Source of the DNA: Rotaria socialis
Lineage: Eukaryota; Rotifera; Eurotatoria; Philodinida; Philodinidae
Reading direction: 5' to 3'
NCBI GenBank assembly: GCA_905331475.1
Contig: CAJNYU010004312.1
Span: 1-64,000, forward strand
DNA: 64,000 nucleotides
The notes under the pieces are model-generated. The model did no database searches. It was not told the DNA's origin and saw only the letters and a list, made by a program, of their open reading frames with translations. Shown piece by piece: positions 23,180 through 34,100 of this stretch; the first letter of the stretch is position 1, and each line of letters starts with the position of its first letter. Made by a program: the position numbers and the translations under genes.

Positions 23180-23480
23180 CAGAGCTGGGCAACTCAACTC
23201 AAAAAGGTGTCCAATTCGATTCAATTCATTGAAAGAAAAGTTCAATTCAATTCAACTCAAATCGTCGATCTCTAAGAACTTTTCCAACTCAACTCAATTC
23301 AATTCATTTCAATTCACCAATTCAGNCAGAGCTGGTCAACTCAACTCAAAAAGGTGTCCAATTCGATTCAATTCATTGAAAGAAAAGTTCAATTCAATTC
23401 AACTCAAATCGTCGATCTCTAAGAACTTTTCCAACTCAATTCAATTCAATTCAGAGATATTTCCGAATTATACTCCATTC
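23180..23480. repeat. Tandem duplication of the MITE's left part around an N
   Basis: Positions 23180-23325 and 23327 to about 23452 are near-identical copies, starting CAGAGCTGGGC and CAGAGCTGGTC. The single N at 23326 sits exactly at the junction. This is either a true tandem duplication or two overlapping contig ends joined by one N. Confidence 0.8.
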
Positions 23481-23608
23481 AATTCATTTCAATTAACCAA
23501 TTCAGAAAACGTCCTATCAATTCAATTCAAGACAATTCATCAACTCAAAAATACACCCCCAATTCGATTCATTTCAACTCAGAAATTGAGTTGAGTTGCC
23601 CAGCTCTG
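23180..23608. mobile_element. Non-autonomous hAT element (MITE) with 8-bp target duplication
   Basis: The element is 429 bp. Its termini are perfect 23-bp inverted repeats beginning CAGAGCTGGGCAACTCAACT (23180-23202 and 23586-23608), flanked by the direct 8-bp repeat TTGCAGTT (23172-23179 and 23609-23616). An 8-bp duplication and CAG-type ends identify the hAT superfamily. The interior is almost entirely pentanucleotide-like TTCAA/CTCAA sequence, and the left about 145 bp are repeated after an N at 23326. There is no transposase, so it must be mobilised in trans. The 144-codon open frame across it is a low-complexity artefact. Confidence 0.9.
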
Positions 23609-23971
23609 TTGCAGTTTTATATGAAATAGCTTAGTATAAAATAATATTATTCTAATTTTTTTTTAAATAATTGAAAATTTCTCATACTTGGCCAACATCA
23701 ACGGATTGAAATGATGAAATATAAAATATATCTTTTGAATTCGAATGAAATAAATTCTTAGCTTTACATTGAATTGAACTAGTACTAGCATTTAGATCAA
23801 ATGGAAGTGTTGAAGCACCATCACCAATCAATGCTAGACGAATAGTTGCTTGAAAACAAGCGACTAATACCTCCGGTACGTATAATAATTGTATAAGTTG
23901 AAGTTTAAAAAATCGTATTATAAAATAGAAAGAATTCTAAGATGAAATTACCGAACTGTGCAGAACCTTCT

Positions 23972-24301
23972 TGTGCCACTCTTTTGTCCTCAAGAAGCAG
24001 TTTTGCACTCAACGAGTGCAAAAGAGTGTCCTTACCTATGTGTGACGTCATTATTATTATTACCTCCTCATCTGTGTTGTGATTACCTTCTTATCTATGC
24101 TATTATTACCTTCTTTTCAAGGTTGTGATGTTAATATTACTTTCGTATCTATGTAGTAACGTTGTGAGCCAACACGGCTTAAGTACATTCCTCTCACCAT
24201 ATAAAAGGGATGAGAAGAATGCTTGAGAGTCAGTCTGGCGTATGTGTGCTTTCTTCTAAACTTCCAAATAAATAGTCCTGTAGCGACTCAAAATCGTTTC
24301 A
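23972..24301 (+). mobile_element. Solo LTR of an LTR retrotransposon
   Basis: The 330-bp sequence begins TGTGCCACTC and ends TCGTTTCA (TG...CA), flanked by 5-bp direct repeats CTTCT (23967-23971 and 24302-24306). It has LTR architecture: a TATA box (TATAAAAGGG) at 24200-24209 and a poly(A) signal AATAAA at 24267-24272, in the order U3-R-U5 on the plus strand. No internal retrotransposon sequence adjoins it. It is oriented opposite to the gene it interrupts. Confidence 0.85.
24001..24023. repeat. Perfect 10-bp stem hairpin inside the LTR
   Basis: TTTTGCACTC and GAGTGCAAAA form a perfect 10-bp stem around an AAC loop. The CACTCTTTTG near 23977 can also pair with CAAAAGAGTG at 24019-24028, giving an alternative longer hairpin in the U3 region. 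Confidence 0.7.
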
Positions 24302-24787
24302 CTTCTTTAATAAATATATCGAGTATTTTATTCCGATTTGAGTCAAGCCATTGATTTACTGGAAAATTTTATTATGTCAACATGAAAAAACTATAAATAT
24401 TCATAAGATTTGTTTTACTTGAAAATTCTTTTTTCTTCATTTTCATAGTCTCGTTCAACTTCCAGCCAATTTAATTTCCATCGTATATTATTTGCATCTA
24501 GTTTTACATGTCCCAGTGAGAACTAGCTATGTAAATAAGAATGAGTAAAGTAGACGTAAAGTTTTTTTTAAATTATTCGCTTTATTTACATTTCCAACAT
24601 CAAGTAATTCAATTGTGTTTTCATATACACTTTCATTAAGCTTAATTAATAGTAAAGATAAAGGTTGAGTTAGACCTTTTTCACCTTTAAAATAAATCAA
24701 TAATGTATCAGAATTCGATAGATTATTTTGTTGAGTAAATGTTTCAGATGCTGTCTTCAGTGGAAAACAATATGTTTTTAGAGACAT

Positions 24788-25577
24788 GATTATTTTCTGT
24801 ATTATACACAGACAATATAAAATTAATCGATAAAAACGAACACTAGAAACTTTTGCGCTTTTTTTTTAACAAGAAGAAAGATTTTTTAAGTGTTTGCTTT
24901 CAATTAAAACTTCAATAAGACAAACAACTTTATGAAGTATACGATGAGTATTCGGAATAAATTAGAAACGATTCACTAATATGTCTGGTTCAATCATATA
25001 ATGCGAAGAATGTTTCACATTTTTCTTTCATAAGTATAATCTATTGTATAAATAGAAATAATGAATCATAGAAGAATAAGATAGAATGTTTAAAATGAAA
25101 TTCTATGATGTTGATGTAACACTTGTAATTGTTGATGAGGCGTCATTTGTTTATGGAAAGACGTCATAAGATATCAAATCAATTTTGACATTGCATATTT
25201 ACCCTAAAAGGTTTTTCAGTCGTTCGATTGCTCTATTAAAAGACTGTCTAAAAATGACGTATTCAATTTATGAAATATTTAGATAAGATGTAAGCAGTTG
25301 TGCAGATGGAGTTTTCGATTAATTGTCCATCGTTCATTAATGTTCTTTCGCATTCGAGAGAACAGAAGAAAAAGAAAAAAATTTATAACACTAATCATAT
25401 GTGATAGTGGGTGCAGCATTTTCTTTTCTCTTCTTCGTCATTCTCGACCGTTATACCATTGATGACGTACTATATATGTGCTTTTAAATACAAGTGTCGC
25501 CCTTGATTTTGAATTTTGCTCGGTCATTTTCTCCTATATAGTCTATGAAAAGTGTCTTACTCTGCAATTGAAATAAA
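24788..25577. other. Divergent intergenic region
   Basis: It lies between a minus-strand gene start (24787) and a plus-strand gene start (25578), so it should hold both promoters. I see no clear TATA box or known element. Confidence 0.4.
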
Positions 25578-26700
25578 ATGGCTAAATCCGATGTGTATCT
25601 CGTAACCGGTGGTAAATATACAATATTAAAGAAATATAATAATTGCAATACTTCTTGTTTCTAGGAGCTGGATTTGTTGGTAGTCATTTGATTGATCGTC
25701 TACTAGAACTTAATCTTGGTCATGTTATCCTATTAGATAGTTTCAACGATTATTATTCACCAATAATTAAACAACGAAATGTTGCATTACTTGAAGATCG
25801 TTATCCAACTCATGTTTTTGATGGCAATTTCATTGCTATTCAAGGTAGTATCAATGACGAAGAATTATTACGAATGATTTTTACCAAATATAAAATAACA
25901 CATATTGTTCATCTTGCTGTTAGTATTGTGTTTTGTTGTTTATCATTTATTATTAATCATTTGATTTCCAACATATTCAGGCACTTGCTGGCGTTCGTTC
26001 ATCAACATCTCAAATAGGAAAATATATGGAAATCAATTATTCAGGTACACAACTCTTACTTGATCTTGCTGCTTCACAGAAGGTTAAACAATTCATTTTT
26101 GCTTCAACATCCAGTGTTTATGGACAAACAGATAAATTACCATTTGTTGAAACTGACTCATGTGCACAACCTTTATCACCCTATGCAGCAACAAAGCGTG
26201 CTGCAGAAATCTTAGCACACGTTTATCATAATATGAATGAACTTAATATAACTATTTTACGTCTATTTAATGTTTATGGGCCAAGAGGTCGACCTGACAT
26301 GATGCCATTTAAATTGATGCGTGCCTGTATCGATCCAACATGTACTATTGATGTATTTGATGATGGTGAAATAAAACGTGATTGGACTTATATTGATGAT
26401 GTCATTGATGCATTTATAAATGCACTTGAACAACAATATGGTTATGAAATAATAAATATTGGATGTGGAAATCCAATAAAATTATCAACGTTCATCGAGC
26501 ATATTGAACATTTATCCGGTAAACATATATCAAAACGATCGATGAAATCACATAAAACAGAACCGTCCATAACGTATTGTGATAATTCAAAAGCAAGAAA
26601 ACTTCTAAATTTTGCACCGAAAACAAATATATATGAAGGATTAGAAAAAACTTGGAATTGGTTTCGACAAGAATACAATGTTGATGATGATTATTGCTGA
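25578..26700 (+). CDS. NAD-dependent UDP-glucuronate 4-epimerase-like protein (SDR family)
   Basis: Exons 25578-25611, 25665-25918 and 25981-26700 join in phase (introns 53 and 62 bp, GT-AG) to encode 335 aa. The Rossmann motif TGGAGFVGSH is formed across the first intron. The catalytic Ser/Thr lies in FASTSSVYG and the Tyr/Lys pair in SPYAATKRAAE; downstream are RLFNVYGPRGRPDM and DGEIKRDWTYIDD, typical of CapI/GAE-type UDP-glucuronate 4-epimerases. The reaction would interconvert UDP-glucuronate and UDP-galacturonate in the cytosol. Length and motifs match bacterial and plant GAE proteins closely. Most animals lack a GAE, so horizontal origin followed by intron gain is plausible but unproven. 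Another UDP-sugar epimerase or decarboxylase activity cannot be excluded. Confidence 0.85.
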
Positions 26701-28142
26701 ATTTTATGTTTATATTAAAAATTTAGTAGAAAAAAGCTTTGAACTATAATGTAAACGAGTGTTTTTTGTTGTCTTATTTTAAGTGAAAAATATAGATCTG
26801 TGTCTGATGAAAATGATTTTTAATCAGTTTTTAATTAAGAAAAAGAAGATATTGTGTTTTTTTAAAATTCTTGAATAGTAAATTGATCATTGTTCGAACC
26901 ATTTCTTATTTATTTTGTTTTATATCAATGAGACACACATTTATATTAGATTTCTCTCTATATATATAGCTATACATTGCCGTTACCTTGACCACCAATA
27001 AGCTCAAGGTTACAGTCGTAATATTCATGACGCAGTGTTTTAGTTGACAGATGTGAGAGAGAGAGAGAGAAAGAGCTGTTTTTTTAATCATCATGTAAAA
27101 CAGAACAAGAAAAAGGATTGCATAATATGGAGATGATTAGTAATTTTGTTTTGAATATTTATTTCTATTATTGCTGCTTGATCCAGAAGTATTGACTCAC
27201 TTTGAATCATTTAGGTTACTATTAATTAGTATTTTCAGTTAAATTTAGACTTCAGATGGATATTCATATTATCAGACTGAAGAGAGAATCAATCCTATTG
27301 TTCTTTAATGTCGTGCTTTATTAATCGAGATTATGAAGTAGAATTATATCGAAAAATAAATCATAGAAATAGAATTTTTCAGCGAGAAAGCTTCGAGACA
27401 TTTGTAACATTTTTTCGTGACAAGGAGAAAAAAGACTAAAATAATCAGAGTTAAATTGAACATAACTATAAATGTCTACATAAGCTTAAACTGTTGAATT
27501 TAATATTCGAACACATTACTCACGCACTCTTTCGAAATTTATGACATCTTGAGATCAAAACGTGATTGCTTTCTGATGGTGATCTTCTCTCTAGTTTGTT
27601 TTCGATACTAAAAAAACAACAACGACGAATCAGATATTTTGTTCCTGACATAATAATCGATGTACCTTTTACATAACCATGACCATCCAAACACTTTTAC
27701 AAGTTACACTTTTAATTATTTACAGAATTTTATTTGTAAAATTAAATTTCAACAGAGGACATACAGAGAAATTTATTACTGTTTCTCAAACACAATCATT
27801 TGGATTTATTTTCATGCATACAACCACATACAAATATATTTGTCAATTAAGAAGCACTGAAAGACGCCAAGAAAATTTTATGGAATAAAAACAAAAATAT
27901 TTATAGTGTTATGAAGCTGTATAAAAAGAAAGAAAGGAAACGACTAGATTTGACTATGAGTTTTGTTCAGAGTGAAGATGAAAACATATTGCTCCAAAAA
28001 ATGAATAAATAATGTGTCATATTTCATCTGACTCCGACATAATATTTATCATTTCAACTTATGTTTCCTTTCGATCGATTTGATGATCGAGATCTAAAAA
28101 CAAGAAAAAGTCTCAATGATAAAACACAACAGTCACCTTAAT
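26701..28142. other. Convergent intergenic region
   Basis: It lies between the 3' ends of the epimerase gene and the kinesin gene. Apart from a (GA)n tract at about 27,053-27,075, I see nothing. Frames around 27,660-27,890 overlap each other and look non-coding. Confidence 0.45.
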
Positions 28143-31100
28143 TTACTTGATTTGTCCAGCAAGTAATGGATTAAAAGCATAGAGCCAACCGTGAACATCT
28201 TTTTCAGCTAATGGTTGAATAAGAAAACCACGATATTTCGAAACAACAGAAAATGTATTTCGAGCACTCTGTAAAACAAAACAAAAACTTAGATTTTTAC
28301 AAAATATTTTCTACATTCAACTCATTACTCGTGTTCCATTTGTTGATTCTTCATCGTTAAATTCAATACGAGCTGTTCCTAAATTTATGAAATCCCTTAT
28401 AACAGGATCTTTTTCATGATTATGTATAAATACAAAAGGACGTCGTATAATCTAGAGAAAAGAAAAACAACACACATTAGTCATTCAACTTCAAAATCGA
28501 ATTTATTTATTTTACTTACAACAAATTTTTTCATCCAATCTGTTCCTTTTTCTTCTAAAAATTTTAAATAACCGCGACGTAATACAGCTGATGATATATT
28601 AACTTCTTCAATCGATAGAATATATTTTAGTGCCATACTCGGTACATTCGCTAAACTTTCCATAGAACGAGATTTTGACATATTGTATGATGTGAAACCA
28701 TGAATACTATCAGCATAATGTTCCGCTGATATTGAACTTGATGGGTTCAAATGAGAAAGTCTACAATCGTAAGAAACAAGATTTAAAAGTAGTTAAATTG
28801 CCACTCAATATTGACAGAGGTACGTATGTGAGTCACAGCAAAAATAAAATAGATTAACAACTACAGGATCTTAATGATACTCTTTTCTCGTCTATTTTAA
28901 ATATTGCTACTTCGCGATTGAACTGTTGACAAAATATCTTTTTATTTTAGGTTTTCTACTAATGGTGTACGTATCAAATTAATTCGTTGTATTCTTGCGA
29001 TCAAACATTATACAAAATACTCTTAAATTCTATTAATATACATTTTTCCATTGTGATTGATCTTTAAGATTAACAAACTATCTACTATTTGATTCTTTTA
29101 TTTACTTTGTGAGACCCGAACCACTTGAGGATGGTTTAATAACGGAATTTGTCATATTTATTTTGATTACGGTTGAGGGTTGTGTATCAATTGTAGATGA
29201 GGATGAAGATTTAACAAAACAATGGCTACTATGAGTATCATCCAATGAATGACGATCGGTTGTGACCTATTCAATAGACAAATGATCAAAGTTTTATTTC
29301 TATCAATCAATTTTCTATTACTTCAATATCGGAAATAGCCAATTTGGATATGGCTGGTAGTGATGGCGCCATCATTCTCAAACAACGACGAATTAATTCT
29401 TGTTGATGTTCATTCAATGAAACTGTTGAATTCTTTATTGAACTATGATTTTTTTCGGATGAAATATCATTGGGTAGTTGTAACAAATGTTTACATTGTA
29501 TAAAATGTCTTGTATGTTCAACCTACCAGACAAAAGAGAATATTTTCTTTAATATTCAATAACTGAATACATACACATTCGATTTTATATAATTTTTCTA
29601 AATCTTGCTGATGTTCAATAATTAATGAATCACCTCTTGGTCTCCAACCATGTAACATTTCTTCTCCACGTACATAGATTTTTGAGGTATCAATTACTTT
29701 TCGTTGTCGTCGTTGAACACCAGGACTTAGATTGGGTAAATCTTGTGTTATTGAATTTAATATTGAAGCATTTCTTAATTTCAATTCATAAATAGCTGCA
29801 ATAGAATTTGAATGATCATCGTTCATTGGTAATCGTGTTGTTGAACTAGTTGATAGAAAAAAGTTTTTCAATGATGAACGAATACGTGATGCTGAATCTT
29901 CACTACGTGGATATAAAACAACGGAAAGATCTTTTGTTATTATCACTGACTGACCGACATGCTCAATGTCAATATACGATGATATCGTTAAATAAACTGA
30001 ACTGCCATTCGATGTACAACGATTAAGTAATAACGAATTATGTAATGATGAATCCCAAGCAACTTCAAAATGAAAAAATGTTCGATTATCATGTTGTTTT
30101 TGAATATAATGAGATGACAGGATGTTTAAGGAAAGTATTTGGCCATCAGTTTCATCAAAGACAGAATGTTGTTGACTACGAATTCGACCTAATAAACAAA
30201 GATCTGGAGAAAAAACGTTTTTTTCCCAAGATTATGCACATACCAACAACAACTTCACGAACACTTTTCCAAATAATTTCTGGATTTGTTTCATGACATA
30301 ATGTTATTCCAATACGACGTTGAATACCTTGATGAAGAATAAATCGACTGGAACATGGTAAATCATCACAATGATCAACGGTAACAGGAGCATATCTATA
30401 ATTATTGAAAAAAAGAATGGATAAAAATTTAAAAAAATGACAACTTACACGCCAGTTAGTGATAATTCAAAGATTTCATACCAAACAAGAAGATCATGAA
30501 TAGCATGAATTTTATTGATTATACTAAGAAAAACAAACAAATCAAGATTACTGAAAACGGTTTATTTTTCTTGTGTCTTAAAAAAAGAAAAGATTTTCAT
30601 AAAAAATACCGCATAAAATAGGAATAGTTAAGATAGGTTTGAGAAAAACAAATCTTCAACTATAATGAATTAAGACTCATTGAGTGAATTATACAAATAG
30701 TAAACCGCTTTTAAGTCGAAATTATTTACCTTATGTAGCTTTAAACGAGCTGTGAATGTCTGCAAAATCAATATCTGGCATAAACATATTACGATGGAGA
30801 TGTTATGATTTTACAGGATTTTTTAAATGAATACGATGTTTTTCTGTCAGAAAACTTGAGCTTCAAATTTCTTCTCACAACTTCGCATAGAGACATGCCT
30901 CAATAAAAATAATTTAGAGCCACTCATTTTCAGATCGTATCGTTGCTCTTCTCTTGAGATAGAGCGACTATAGTAGTGTATATTTTAAATCGCTAATTTT
31001 ATCATAGAAACACAAGAAAATATGTGAAAATTTCAAAGTTAATTATTTTTCATAAAGTATTTGTCTCTATAAAATGTTCATGCGAAATTCAAAAATCACT

Positions 31101-34100
31101 TTTCCTACAGAAGACTACGGCATTCATTTTAAAAGTAATGTACGAGTTCTAGATCATCAGAGCAATCTAACACTTAAAAATCTACTGATAGTCTATTTGC
31201 GTCTACATTATAGATATGATATTGATTTAAAAAATAATTTTATCAGTTCAGGACATTAACACAATGAGCTATAAGACTCTAGTCCAATAATAAACATTCA
31301 ATGTGCATATAAAATAATGAAAAAATGTCTTGAACTTGAACAACATGGACCCAACTCGTAGATATGTCAGCTTGTTGAGTATTCTATAGATTGCAAAACA
31401 GGCTTGTCGAAATAACTTTAATAGCCCGAGTAGCTGGAATTTCTTTGAACAGACAATTTTCGCATCTATCTATAATCTATACTAACTTCGATGTAAACAA
31501 AACTGCACTATTGGATTAGATTATTATCAATTTCACTGTCGAATGAAAGACTATTTTGGTATACTTTATTGCATTTAATCATTCGAAATCTATTAATCAA
31601 AACTAAGTAAATTTGTCTAATTACTAACCTGATAGGTGTCATCGGGTTTAGTGTTTGTGCAGGTATCGGTTTTGAAAAGGCTTTGACTATTGTGCTAGCT
31701 ATTGGTGAACAAGTCGTTGTTAGACTAAATTAAATATAAAATTTAGAGAAATTAAGTTCTCGCGACTCCATTAGATTTACGTGTTGAGTGTGGGATTTGC
31801 ATGTTCTTGATAATGACCCATAACTTCGAAGATGATTGGTTTCGAACGAAGGTAATCAATAAATGAACAAGTAACAATAACGCTGAACTAAAAAATGATT
31901 CAAAAACATTTTTACATTTATTTTAAATAGTTTCTTCTGTTAATTTTACATTTTGTATATGAGAAAAACCAAGTGATCCACTAGATTTGCCTTGATTTTT
32001 AATTGGTTCTGTTGAATAAGCTTCGTGATGTTGATGAAGAAAGTTAAATTGACAAAAAATATCTTCATATTCAATTGGAATTTTCGATGCTTCTAAGATT
32101 ATTACACGAAATTGATATTCGATACCTAACTGTTGTAATAATTCATTTGATGGAATATCACTTGTAGTCATCATCGATAGTTCTTCTAATAGTTTAGGAG
32201 AAAGAAATAAGTGTTATGTTCTTCATATTTGAAATATATGATTTATATTTACTATTTTGAATGTACGCAGGTAAAGAATCTATAGTAGACTTTTGTTGAA
32301 CAAGATCATTGAGCCCACATTGTGATTGTCCTTCAACGTAACGAAAGTTAATATCTAAGGAATCACTTGATTTTATTAAATCGATTGACGACGACGAAGT
32401 TCTTATTTCCTAGAGAAAACGAAATTTTTATTTTTGATTTCTTTCAAATGATGAATGCATCAGTTATTTAATTCAGCAAATAATCGGTAGGTGATATATG
32501 TCTTTGAGAAAACAACTTTGTTTTAATGCATCATATAGTTCATTCTTCGATTATTTCTATTTACTTTGAAATATGTTTCATCATCGAAAGCAATTTTTGT
32601 CATTCCATTAGCATTTTTATAGATTTTCATTAATTTAATTTGTTCACTGTTTGGTTCTTCTGTTGATGACGACATTGATGTTTGTAATTGTTGTATCGCA
32701 ATTTTTAAATATCCTTTTATAGCACCTCGTTCAGATACAATAGCAACATTTTGAACTAACGGTAAACCATAAAGAAGATTAGTCAAATACACAAATGCTC
32801 TGAAAAAATAAAAATAAATTAAAACAACTGTTGCTATAATTCCTATAGAAGGGAGTTGTGTAAGAGAATGCAACTATTGCTTTTCCATCGATTATGAGAT
32901 AGATTTTATCTTGAATGGCTCGACCAAAATGGATTTCTCTGGTTTATAAAAGGCTCTAGTGTACCTCTATGATGAGTTGAAATTAGATTCAAATTTTGTT
33001 CTCTGAGAATTAAAATGACATTTTAGACTGGTTTTGATTTCAGTGTAATAGAGAAAAATGGAATTATAAATAAGAAAATTGTTGCATTATGTTAAAATTT
33101 AAATAAAAATCTTAAACGATCAACCAAAATATATTGTATCGCTTCCAACTGTATTACACTTCAACCGAATCTACAATAGCTCCATGAATTATTTTTCAGC
33201 TCAGCTTTGATTCTGTTGAACTAGCTTTCATAAAATCAGATTGAATTCGTTTCTAGTCTTGTATTTCAACACTCCTTCTAAACGGTGTTGAACAAAAAAA
33301 TGAACTCTGAAGAGATAGACACAATGAAGTTATCTTTACCTTCCAATGGGTCGAAACCAAGGAAACCGATCATAGAATGGATCAGCTTGAATTGATATTT
33401 CATCAGTGACTAACGAGTCCATACTTTGATTGGGTGATGTTGGTGAATGATCAGCAGCATTTGAATACATTTCACGCATTAATTCTAGTCGTTGTCTATT
33501 CAAAAAAGGAAAACTCCAATAATTAACTGGATTTCTTGAATTTCTTGTTTTCATGAGATATATTTATAGAAGACAATAATAACCGAGAACACGATTGCAT
33601 GCACAAACCTGGCATTAGTCGAAAAATCAAATTTTCCTTTTGCTGTTGTAGATGGAATTGTATCGTCAAAACTTGAATTTTGAGAATCACTTTTCATAAA
33701 AATATGTTGTGACGATGAATCGCTCATATCATTATAACTAATTGCACGTGGAATCGAAATTTGTTCACAATTGTATATATGACGCATGATTTCGAGACGA
33801 GATCTATATGTTTGTTTTTAATTTATTTACTATTGAGCTTTTTATCCTCTGTTAGATTTCTCTTTTTTTTTATATACTAATTTATATTAGCATATTACTT
33901 ACCGGAATTTTTCTAATGACCAATAATGTACAGCACCATTTTTTAAATCTTGTACTTCAATCGCTACAATTGTATGTGAAGGTAGTTTCGACGGTGATGG
34001 ATACAAATCAGTTGGTAAAGGAGAATAAAGTGTATCGGTTAGAAGAACAAATTGAAATTGAACACGTTTACGTAATTCAGCACTAATAGCATTGGCTTCC

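Larger units (their letters stand above)
23682..24787 (-). pseudogene. Unidentified multi-exon gene, one exon split by a solo LTR
   Basis: The start ATG is at 24785-24787. Proposed exons are 24787-24590 (66 codons, ends LLDVGN, donor GTAAAT), 24522-24415 (GHVKLDANNIRWKLNWLEVE), a piece ending at the LTR (NQWLDSNRNKILDIFIKE, about 24357-24302, resuming with GSAQF beyond the LTR near 23966), and 23879-23682 (VLVACFQATIRLALIGDGAS). I do not recognise the family. The LTR at 23972-24301 interrupts the third piece within a codon. Frame phases between exons 2 and 3 also do not agree, so either my exon borders are wrong or the gene has further lesions. Confidence 0.45.

Noticed and set aside
23160-23594. 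144-codon frame rich in FNS/QFN residues
   Set aside because: It is the translation of the TTCAA pentamer interior of the hAT MITE and contains an N.
31074-31259. 61-codon plus-strand ATG frame
   Set aside because: It lies in kinesin intron 17 on the opposite strand and has no family features.
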